A DNA stretch of 64,000 bases from Codonopsis lanceolata (Eukaryota > Streptophyta > Magnoliopsida > Asterales > Campanulaceae). The stretch lies in the NCBI GenBank assembly GCA_013146195.2, contig CM028380.1:86926049-86990048 (forward strand). Reading direction: 5' to 3'. The notes under the pieces were generated by a model. The model made no database searches. It was given only the letters and a program-made list of their open reading frames with translations, and was not told the DNA's origin. Below are positions 11,986-24,200 of the stretch, in pieces (within the stretch, counting starts at the first letter, position 1; every line of letters starts with the position of its first letter). The position numbers and the translations under genes are program-made.

Positions 11986-12269
11986 ATGAACTCAGGGGTC
12001 ATCTTGCTTTCGACTGTTCTTGCTCTACTCTCCATTATTTTGGCTTACTACTCTACCAATTATGTGTTTACTCCACCTCAAATACATGGGTCTCACGACC
12101 TCCTCCACACCTCCGAAGTAATCAATCTCACCGGAGCAATCGGACCGGAAAGTCTCGCCTTCGATCCTAATGGGGAAGGTCCTTACACCGGCGTCGCCGA
12201 CGGCCGGATTATCAAGTGGCAAGGTCATGAACTTGGATGGGTTGATTTTGCCGCCACTTCTTCTCAAAG
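11986..12269 (+). CDS. Strictosidine synthase-like, exon 1
   Basis: Encodes residues 1-94 plus two bases of codon 95. I chose the ATG at 11986 because it begins directly at the hydrophobic segment typical of the family. An upstream TTG in the same frame would add 11 residues without homologous character. The donor is CAAAG/GTACGT at 12269/12270. Confidence 0.88.
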
Positions 12270-15200
12270 GTACGTTTCCTTCCCCTCGTTTAATATATAG
12301 TGTTTAATTTGACTCTCTCTCTCTCTCTCTCTCTCTTAGTTTTTATCAATTGTATTCCTGTAATTAATTATAATAGTCAGATTTGTTTAACTTCAAACTG
12401 GGAAGTGCTATTAAGAACTTGTTAAAGCTTCCATTAGTATTAAATAGTTGCCTTTGAATTCATCCCCAATTCATTGGTAATATAATTAATCCCTCATTTC
12501 CATTCCATGTTTGAAAAGTCTTAGGTTGTGGTTTGGTAACATTTCTAATTTATTCTTTTTGGTTTACATGTTTCTGTTTAACTTTGTTTCTATTTTGTAA
12601 CAGAAACAAAAACACATGTGATAGCTGTTTCTATTTCTATTATGAAAAAGAAACAAAAGCTACTCATTTTTTACAAACATTTTTATTTCCTTTCACAAAG
12701 TTATATTCTTTTTCAAAATATTTAACACATTACAACTTCCATAATAGTATATTATATCCAATTCAAAAAAGGTCGAAACTCATTAGAACCTAGATATCAA
12801 ATTGGTCGAAATGTATCGGGTTAAACCGGGTCACGTCATCTTAACCTGGATTTTACCTCAAAAATCAATACATTTTAGAGTACAAACTATCGGGTTAAAA
12901 TGGGTAAAGGATCTCATTTAAGTTGAACAAAATTAGAAATAGAAACAAAAAATATTAGAAACAAATTCTTTCTATAGCAAAGATGCTTCTCACACATGTC
13001 GTGGGCAAAGTTGAAAGGTTAAGATTAAATGTATAATTTTTGAAAGTAGACTTTCTGAATAAAACATCCCAAAATAAAATAGTGGGCTCTTTGCGTGGAC
13101 AATGGGAGTAGTTCTTATTTTCCTAATTTGGAAATCTTAACAAGTGTCATAGATGCATTTATCTTGCTAACAAGTGTCCCCATCCAATCGCGAAGCAAGA
13201 ATTTTGTAAAGGGGGGATCTGAATTATTTTAGAGAGAGAAAATTGGATGATAACATTTGAATTAGGCTTGAACAGGGTCAAAATCAAAACATAGTGTATG
13301 TTTTTCTTAGTAAAAAGGGTTTATCATGCCAAAATGGTGATGTTTTTGGAATGCCACGTGGTGGTTGATGGGGTTGGATGGTAGATGGTGTTGCTAGGGT
13401 GATCTAGCTCTGCTCTGCACCTGAGTTCAAGAAGTGAATGCACATGTGAGTTGGAGCTGGGAACAAGCACTCTTGGATGGTCTAGGACCGGAGAGCTCTA
13501 ACCTATAGAGGCCTTGTTGGAGACCTTTGTGCTCAACAATGAGAGGAAAAGGGAGAGATAAGAAGGATACCTAGAAGAGAAGATAAAGAGTAAATAATGT
13601 CTAGAAAGAGAGAAAATTCACAAGGCAAGGTCATAGATATCAAAGGCGGTCGCCTCTCACCTCAGGCGAGAGGCGGCCTAAGGCGAGGGCCTAGGTGGAC
13701 GCCTTTCTTGCCTTTTGAAGAGGCGAGAAGCGGTAGAAAGGCGGTCGAAGACGAACACTTTAAAAAGTATTTTATTTTTTTGGCTTTTTTTTTGTTGGAG
13801 CGTCGTAGTTTAGGGATTATTATAAATACAAAAACCCTAAATCAACTTCAGATATACAACGAACACAGAGACGAGCCTTCCGATAGTGTGTGCGCGTCTT
13901 CGACTCTTCAATTCTTCATCGATATTAGTCGACAGGCTAGGGTTTTACTCCTTTCGGACCATTTTAATCTCTCGCTCTCTACTACGATTACTAAGTCGGA
14001 TTTTTTTTTTCACTTTGTTTGACTTTCAATCTCTCACTCTATTCGACTCTCAATTTTTTCTCTTTTTTTTTGTATAGAGCTACTTGTTTGTACTTGTTTC
14101 TGTTCACTTGTTTCCTTTTTTCTTTATTTCGATTAAACTTCAAATAATTTTTTAAAATTAATAAATTTGTTTCTATTTCTGAAGTGTATAGTTATCTTCC
14201 TCTCTTTTTTTACTTGTTACTTATTGTTACTTATTCTTTATTTTTCCTCTATTTTTTTAGTCATTTTCTCTTTTCAACCATGAATGATGAAATTTGTGTT
14301 ATTGATATTATGTTAGAACTTAGTTTTATGTATTATGTTCACTTATAACATGTTTTGTTGAGATTTGTTAAGTTATATATACATATTATTTATTTTTTCT
14401 TAATATTGTTTCCGTGAGCGCCTTTTGGGTGCCTTGCCTTTCGCCTAAAAAATATCCCTCGCTCGCCTCTCGCCTTTGACAACTATGGGCAAGGTATTTA
14501 TAGTCTAAGGTGGGAGGCAAGGTTCAAGGCGGTCAAGGGGCTGGATCAATGAGATTCCTTCGGTATGCTAGGACCACTGAGAGGATTAGAGATTTGGTGG
14601 GAGGAGAAGGCATACAGGTGGCATTGACTGGAAATTGTCCCAAGTAGTGATTGTCGTATCTCCGTGGCAAATGCATGAGCTCCACGTGTGACTTGTCGAC
14701 CACAATTGACACAAAGGACGGGTCAGTCCCGTGATGAGGTCCTTGATGCCTTCTCGAGGTCGGTGGCACCCCAGTTAGGTCGAGCAAGGTCGGCCACCCC
14801 ACGCCGGCTACCCCACTAGTCAGCTCGATGGTCCTCGGTGGGAAGTGGTAAGTGGGTCCCCTGAATATTCCCCAAGATTTTGCACGGTCCTTGAGTCAAA
14901 ATTGTTAAAACTATCATTTTTAATGATCAAAAATCAATTTTTTCTAAGGATAGTAAAATGGCAATTTCTCAAATCGAAAGGGGGTCAATTAACCCTCATA
15001 TGCTACATGTGGCTTTGCCACTACCTTGTCCTATGCCACATGTTTAGCTTTTCTTTAATACAGATACCAATGCTACACGGGATGTTCTCAATGCTTTGTG
15101 TATGTTTTTCAATGCCTTTGTTTCCATTTAAAAAACCTTAATAAGGTTTATTAGGACAATTGTTAGCAAAATCTTTTAAAATATTAACGGTGAGCAAGGC

Positions 15201-18200
15201 TATTTTCTTGATTGTTTTGATTTTGGTAGCTACTAATATATGTGTAGTTTCATTCCTTTTTTTGTGTTTTGATTACATACTGTTTGATTATGCAATAAAA
15301 GCATAGTTTCTTTGTTTAAGTTGATTTTGGAATTTGCAGTCATTTTTCCATGACTTTTGAGACCAAAGACTCATTTTCAAAACAAAGCTTGCACTAATCA
15401 TGGTTTCCTAAATTTACTAGCAGAAGTTTGATACAGCAAATACTTTGTTACAAGAGTCTTGCTAACAAGTTCCCTTTTAAAACTTCTTAAAGTTTTTCAA
15501 TTAGGAAATTTATTAGGTTTAATATATAATTTGGTCCCTAATTAAACACTTTAAATTGATTTGGTTCAACCTCTTTCACACTTTCTATTTTGATCCTTAA
15601 ACTCAAGTTTTGGCCTTCAGTTAGTCCCTCGTGTGACTTCCGTTAATTTTCACGTTAAAATTTGAACAAAAATACTTTTATACCCTTAGTAATGGTGATG
15701 ATGCAGGACAATGGCAGACGTGAATAATATTGTTGGATTTGGTGTCCCAAAGTCAAATATAATAAAAGAAAAAAAGAAAGCAAACCCCTTCCAATCACCG
15801 TACCTACCCCCCACTCCCCTCTCTCTCTCTCCACACACAAAGGAATCAAGGAAGTCTTCACTGTGGTAGGCCTGCTATGTCTTTTGCCCTCGGGATTGAG
15901 AAAGATAAGGAAAAGGTATATCTTCTTCGGGGCGAGCTCTACCCTTTTCTTTCATTTCAATATCACAGAGAATCTTTCCGTTCGTCCTTCTGGGAAGGGT
16001 TTGAAGAGGGCCCTGGTAGCTAAGGGAGTCAAGTCCGAGAGGAAGGCGAGATGAGAACAATGTCTGTCCAAGCCAATCATAAAATTGCGGCTACTGTCGA
16101 GAGAAAGAGAAAGACAATGCCAAAATTGAAGGATGATTGTGTAAAGCTGCTATCTCATTCCACAATAATGGCGGAAACCTCCCCCCCTTCCCTAATTGCA
16201 TTGTCGAATTCTCCCCCAATTCAACTACTAACATATATGAGTCTTGATGATTTGATTTTTTTGAGTGGGTCATGAGCTTATTTCCTTCTGTTTGGGTTTG
16301 GTATCGATTGGTTATAACTTATAAAGATTTCATATTGAGGTGGGTTTGGTTTGATGAAAGATCTAGTTCTTGACTTGAAGTTGGAATGCTTATTGATGGT
16401 TAACCTTCCACTTGTAGAAATACGTTGAGTTGGTGTGGGAGAAGGGGCAAGAAGGCAAATATAAAAGAAAGGGAGAATAAAAATAATTATTATATTTTTT
16501 GTATTTAGTTTTAATTTATTAAATTTTAACTTTTAATTTGTTAAATCTAATTACTTTCTCTACCCAAAAAAGAAGTAAATACCCATCAAAATATATTTTT
16601 CACAAAACTTAATTGACGGAAAAGTTAACCGCCGTGAGATAAGGGTCTAATTGAAGGCCAAAACTTGAGTTTAATGACCAAAATAGGAAGTGTTAAAAAG
16701 GTTGAACCAAATCAATTTAAAGTGTTTAATTCAGGGACCAAATTATATATTAAACCAATTTATTATAGTAGGAACCATTACCTCTACGTTGGAGATTGAT
16801 TACCGTAGAATGTGATATGCGAGTGTCCCGAGGGGTGTGATGTGTGTTGGGTAAAGTGTTAGGCGTGATTCGTTGCTACTAAAGAATCTCAAAGAGCAAA
16901 GGATCGGGGTGAAAGTTAAGATTGATAAGGTGAAGAGAAAGAAGGTAAAGGCCGATGGCAGAAAATTCTCTCTAGTACTCACTAGGTTTTCAATCAAACG
17001 ATTTTGTATTAATGATTTTCAATCCATGGAAATGAGGTTTTGACCTCTATTTATAGTGAATATGGGATGACCAAGGATATTCCAATATCCCCTGCTAAAG
17101 TGTCATCGTCCTATTCGCCATGAAATGATCATATGACAAGTGTCGAGTAAGTGGGGACCATAATTAGCTCATTCTCTCTTAGTGACCAGGTTGCACGTGC
17201 GTGGTATAGCATGCATACAACGGGTGGAACTTTCTTTTGACTTCAGCCACCAAACAAAAAACCCAGAGGTTTCCAAAAACCGGTTCAGCCTAGGTAATTA
17301 CATGGCAATTACCTAGAGTGACGTGGCATAACCCCTACAATTACAATGCATTAAGAATGGTTTTTCATTGCAACTATTTCTATTAATGGAAGCTATGACA
17401 TTTGTTAGCAGAATTCTTAAATGAAATTGGGATATTGTTTTAGGAACATAGGTAATTGAATTTCATATTCTTATTTTGGTGGGGAGAAGGGTAGGGAAAA
17501 GAAGTGCCTTTCTCACGCAGGACATAAATGCCATTTTTAATCATTTAGTAGTGAAAAGACTCACAACAATCTTGATGATTATGCTTAGAAGTATCTATAA
17601 CCACGTGGGTATTAAATATTAATAGGTTAAGCATTTCTCCCAGAGGACATAAATGCCATTTTTAATCATTTAGTAGTGAAAAGACTCAAAGCAATCTTGA
17701 TGATTATGCTTAGTAGTACCTATAACCACGTGGGTATTAAATGTTAATAGGTTAAGCATTTCATAGATTATAGGGTCAATTATGAATATAAACCAATCTT
17801 AAATAGACTCTCTTTAGATGACTAGGATTTCATTTATTTTGTACTCCCTCTCCCCCCTCCAATCCAAAAAAGAAAAGAAAAAGAAGTGGTCTCACTTGAG
17901 AATTTCAACATTTTAGTTTTGTACTTTTACTCCCCAATATTTCCATGAATTGTACTCCCTCTGTCCCAAAACTCCTTTAGGTTTTTGATAAAATTAAGGA
18001 AGTTGACTTGTTAGGGATTTTTGTTGAACGTAATGAGGGACCCTAGTGATGATATATCGTCGCACCCAAGATCGCCCTAGAAAAGTTGAATGGTGAATGA
18101 CACATTGAGCCAACGCTTAAAGTAAGATGTGAACCTTGGTATTGTGAAGAACATCATATTTGGGATGGATCACCAATTGATAAGTCTAGAATTGATGTAA

Positions 18201-21200
18201 CAATGACACACAATTGAAGCACCAAACAAATTCACTCAAGAACGCGCTCATGAACTTTGAGAGAAATACCAATATCAATTTGATAGAAAAAGTCAACAAA
18301 CTTAAAACAATGTTAAAGATGCCTTTTAATAGGCTATAAACCCTAAAACAACAAGGAACAAAATACTAAAGAAAAAAGAAATAACAAAGCAATTAGAACT
18401 CAAAATAAGATAATTTCAAAAACGGTCCGCATTAGCCCTATTAGGGTTAAATGCACCATTGATCCCTGGACTATGCAAAAATCTGTTAGTGTACAATGTA
18501 AGTTTATGCCACAGACCAAAGATTGCCAATTTTGCACATCGGTAGTCCCTGGTCCTAACTTTGTTAAGTGTTGTTAAGTGAGCATGTGCCAACTCACGTG
18601 CTTTAATTTGAAGTCTTTTCCATTTTCAAGAAAGGGTCAGTTTGGGTAACATCATCAAAATTGGGGGCCGTAGGTAACATCATCAAAATAAAGGGGCTGC
18701 CATCATTCCACGCTAGTGAGTTGCGAACTCCGACGAGTTCGATTTCAAGGCTGTTGGCCATTGTCAATGGCAGACTCTCCGACAGTCTACAATTCCTTCT
18801 TCTCCGACAACAATGCCCATTCCACCAGTTTTTCTCTGCAAGTATTTGCAATTCAAAATTGACTATTACTAAACCAATGGCGGACTTCCAACAAAAACCG
18901 GACTTAACCAAAAACAATCCTAGATCTCGAAAATCAAAAATCAAAAATAGGATAAACCTCTTGCAACCATTACCCACTAAAATCTCTCCAACTCTGTTTC
19001 ACAACACAGACACACACATAGTGAGACTGTGAGAGATGATGTCTTCGCTCAAGCTCTGCAATTTCTCCCTCTGCTCCTCCCAAATTACACTGCCGGACCG
19101 ACAGCTTTAAGGCAATTACGGGGCTGATGATGACGAAGAGGAAAATTGGGCAATGACCTTGGTTAAGAGAGGCATTTGGGAAGAAGACTGTTGAGGGTAG
19201 CATAGGCGTGGCCCTGCGTCCGCCTGAATCCAACCACCTACCAAGGGCTACCTATGAAGAATGAGAGCCAGGCGTGGAAGAGGCCGCCCTAGGAAAGAGC
19301 TGGCCCTGGACCTCTTCAGCGTACTACTGATTCTCAGGTAATGGTAGAGGTATGTACGGAGGGAGCAATTCCTCTGATCATCATCGGCCTTATTCTACCC
19401 TACTGGATGAAGATGCTTTTGTGAATAACGCATATAGACAGGACAAAGGAAAGCAAGTAATGGTGCCTTCTGGATCTGGGTACTCATCCCTTCCTTATGA
19501 AGAATTAGCTCCCTTTCTTTTTCTGTAGTGCTTGTCGTAGTGGGACTAAAAATAAAGGGGCTTTCCTCTGCAGTCTCCCTCATTTTGGTCGATTCTGGAC
19601 ATTCTATTTCCAGTCTCAGAAGAATCATTCCAATTCCATATGAAATGGTGTACTGGACATGGCGGCAAGCTTGGCCCTGAGGGGCGTCTGGAGGGCGACG
19701 GCTTGGGGTCCCCAAATTTTTGGATACTATTTTATATATTTAGTATATATAATATAATATCAGAAAAGTAGACAATTGATTCCCTTTAGGTAATGGTCAA
19801 GATGTTTGCTACCTATTCTAAAGGTTACTGGTTCAAATCTTGTGGGTGTAAACTATTTTTAGCCAGCAAACTTATTACCTATAAAAAATATATTATTTGT
19901 AATGTACTTACACTTCATTATTAAATAGTTGACCAATTGGTTCATGTAATTTGTAGTGAGTGAAAGAATCCAGGTTCAATTCTTGCTATAAGCATTCTAT
20001 TTTTTTTTATATAAGACTTGAATGATGTAAATTTAATTTTTATAAAGGGCCTTTTTTTTCGTCATGGGCCCCACAAAAGTCGGGGCGACCCATGGGGGAT
20101 GCATTGGGTTGGGGAAGAAGGAGAAACGTTACAGGTAGGCCCCTGAAATTTGGGTTTTTTCTAGTAGTACTTCTAAGTTCAAATTTTCAGGATTGTCCCT
20201 CAAGTTTAGAAACTTTCGAACAGGATTGGAAAGGACTCATTTGCCTTCTTGTTTGTGCACGTGAGTTAGCACATGCTCACTTAACGGCACTTTAGTTAAC
20301 AGAGTTAAGGCTAGAGACTACCGATGATCTTTGGTCCGTGGCGTGCACTTGCGTTGTAGAGGGACTGCTACCGGACTTTTGCATAGTACAGGGATTAATG
20401 GTGTGCATTTAACCCTAAAACAATGTTAAAGATGCCTTTAAATAGGCTACAAACAATAAAACAATAAAGAACAGAATACTAAAGAAAAAAGAAATAACAA
20501 AGCAATTAAAACTCAAAATAAGATAATTTTAAAAAAGGGACCGCATTAGCCCTAGTAGGTGCGGCTCCAAAGAGCTTGTCGCGGCACCAAGTTACTGAAT
20601 TGCAGTATCTTCACCTTCTACACTTCAAACTTCTGAGAACACAGCACTAGGGATAGAGGTTTTAGTAGGACTGAGAAGTGCAGGAATGAACTGTTTTAAG
20701 GCGGGAAAAAGTTTCAGTGGACTGTTTAAACTGGCAGGTGACCTGACGACATCCTGGGATTTTTCGAGTCGCCAATGTAGCCCTTGTATGAAAGGAATAA
20801 GAATTTTTGTTGTTTACAAAGATCCTACCAAAACCTAACAAGACAACCCACTTCATCCTAAGAAATCACTAAAAATATTGAGTTAAAACAAAAGAAAACT
20901 AATTTGAATTGATTTAATCTGATAATAAATATATTATGACTATTAATTAAACAACTTGATTATTGTGAAATTATGAAGCCAATTTGTGTTTGAAATAGAT
21001 GTTGTTGTATTAGACCAAAAATAGTTTGAAACTGCCATTTAAAGCCAATGTTAGAGAACCAAAAACCAAGCAAATTAACATTCTAGAGACTAACATGTAT
21101 AGTCACCGGCAAACAAGTCTGTGGACGTCCGGTAAAAAATTCCGATGCCGGCGCATGGGGCGTGTGACTCCAATTCCGGCGACCTCCGGCGACGGCGAAG

Positions 21201-24200
21201 GTACGGATCTGTTCGCCTAGTCACGATGATAGCAGATCCGGCTTAGATTGGATCAAAAGTGAAGATCGGAGGCTAGATCTGGAATTGAAATTTCCCGGCT
21301 ACCCTCGTCCGGTGTATCCGAATTAAAAAAAAGAAGAAAAAAACGTAAGTGAGCGACTTTCACAATCTTTTAACGCCTCACGACTTTCCAAAAGGCGCCA
21401 AAGGCGTCGCCTTTTCAGCGCCTTTTGAACATCGCCTCGCCTAGGACACACGAGGCTCTACACCCTCGCCTCTCGCCTCGGGCACCAAAGGCACTCGCCT
21501 TTGACAACTATGTTCATCGCCGGATCTCGCCGGCGCCGGTGGCGGAAAATCTCGCTGGAGTGGACAGAACAGGTCGCCGGCACTTACAGATGTTATATCT
21601 GAAGTTGATTTTTTTTGTTTAGATCGCAATCGTCTTCACAACGTCTCTTTCTTCTTTTTTTTGGGTTACAACAGCTTCTTTTGTGCTTCACTGACTGCTT
21701 GGGTCCTTGGGATACTATGTTTTGTTTTTAAATATTACACTTATGCATCGCCTTATAACTTATTTATTTTAGATAACCTGTTATTTACAATTTTTTTCTA
21801 TTTGTACAATAGTTTGTGATACTCTGTAATTAAAAACATTTTTACTTGCATCTATGTATATTTCCTGCTGTAGAAAAATAAAATCCTTTTAGTATTAAAT
21901 GTGTTATTTTTTAGTATTAAGAGTGTTATTTTGTATTTTAATAAGAATTATAATAAATTTTCATCCCAACCATGAAAATAAAAATAGACTCTATTTTTTA
22001 TTTCATGTTTATCAATTTTTATTTTATTTTTTCTATTTCTCCTAGGCTGAAAACAAGCACATTATCTATCTTTGATTCTTTTTTTGACTTGTTGTATGTG
22101 AACTTAATTTCATATATTTTCTCATTTATACATGCTTTAGAATTTCGTTCCTTAAAACATATACACACATATATATTTATTTAAAATTTTCGCCTTGCTT
22201 GCCTTTCGATCGCGCGCTTCTCGCCCCAAAAATTGAGCTCTCGCCTTCCGCTTTTAATAACTATGTACATAGCCATTTATATTTATTAAATTTTTTTGCC
22301 TTGCTCGCCTTTCGGTCGCCCGCTTCTCACCCCAAAAATTGAGCTCTTGCCTTCCGCCTTTAATAACTATGTACATAGCCCCTTCCACTCATGGAATCAA
22401 CTTTAGTGTGCTCGAGATCACATCACCTAGGGAATCTTTTGGAATATTCCTAGGGCCCACTTTCTGCTAACGATGTAGTAATGCCCAGAGCCCGAAATTC
22501 TGGTCCGTTACACGTAGCCCACATACCGGCCCACGAGCACGCGACATCTTGGGTCATCAGGCCCACCACAAGCCGGGCCAAAAGTCTATGGATGACCTTG
22601 GTGCCTAGTAGTAGCGCATGACTACCTTATAAATCACACACAAGTCCCACATCTACCCGATGTGGGATTGGGATATCACACAAGCCTTGCCATGGAAGCA
22701 CCGACTAGGAACCAACTTGCCCACGTGGTTGACCTATGTGGCCGACCTCACCTAAGTGCCATCAAGTTGGCTACTACGAGAGGTGTATCCCCTGCGACGT
22801 GCGAGCTATTGAGGACAACAAGTAAAATTGGCAATCAACGCTCCCCGATTGCTCACCTGATTGTCACATGCACAACCTAATCCCTTTCCTCTCTAGTGGT
22901 CCTGGTGTACGGGAGGTGGGGTTCTGGTGTATGGACGAGTTCCCATTGCTCCACGTAGCTGATCAGTTGCAACCTTGTTTCCCACTTTGAGCTATAAATA
23001 CCTTGGTTTAGTGAGTCCTCTCTCTCTCTCTGTAGACACTCTTCACACTGACCAGTCCCTTTCTCCCTAAGTTCCCTTTTCTCTCTTTTTATTCTGTGTT
23101 GAGCATTCCACTAGCATGGCCTCCACGATCTACTCTTAGGTCATCGACCATTTGTGAGTGCTTGTTAGTGGGTACATACTCTCACACCGGAGGGTTTTGA
23201 GCCCAGATAACTCCTCGGCTCCGTCTCAATGTGTTGTTTCCTTGTTGCGTTTTCAAGGCGAGGTACACCTGCTAGGTATCCTCCATTTCACCACCCTTCT
23301 TTACTATTCTTTCCTATATATACACACGTGTAACCATGGTAAGATCATCATTTTGGCGTGAGGTCATATACATAAATGTCCCTAGTGTCCATACTCTTAT
23401 CGCATATGTACATCGGCTCATAGGGGCATGATAGATAGCAAAGGTGAATATAGTGACTTCATAGAAAAAGGGTAATTTATTTCAGGACAATTTTTTTTAA
23501 AGAAAGATGCTCAAGTCGGGACAGTGAGTACTAAAATTATATACTCTCTCCGCTACTGAAAATGAGTCTATCTTTCTTTTTTAGTTTGTTCCCTTAAAAA
23601 TAAATCAACTTTCTAATCTTTCCTTTTTGTAATGTCAATTTTACGATTTTAGCCTTGATTTGATTGCTAATTTACTTGATGCCCCCACCATCACATGGGC
23701 ACTTTTAGAAATTATACAACGTTCTAATATTTGTAATAGTCGCTTCATTTTTTTAATCTATGTGCTCTGTTTCAAACAAGACTCTTTTTTAAGAACATAT
23801 AGAGTATTTAGTTTTTATGACATGTTAGATAAACACCATGTTTTTCGAATGAACGGAAAAATTTAAAAATGATTGAGATTCGTAGCTTAAATTTTTGAAA
23901 CGAGATTTTTTTTGGGGACAGTTAGAGAAGGAAAGTACGATTATTTTCTTTGGGATAGGAATGTAAGAGAGAGTAAATTTTATGTAAAGGAACAACATTT
24001 AAAATTTGTAAACATATCAGTTTCCTGTTAGTATAAAGAGAATGGCGAAGAAGGATTCTTGTAGCTGACCCTAAGTACTTGGGACAAAGGCTGAGTTGTG
24101 TTGAGTATGAAAAACAAATGATCAAAGTGAAGCGGTGGTGGAAGAGGCAGGGGCGAAGCAATCCACGTGGTGGCAGTGGCAGTAATTAGAGGGCAGAAAG

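Noticed and set aside
18661..19032. 123- and 124-codon overlapping frames on both strands
   Set aside because: They lie inside the long-TIR element, both strands are open, and neither shows a known motif.
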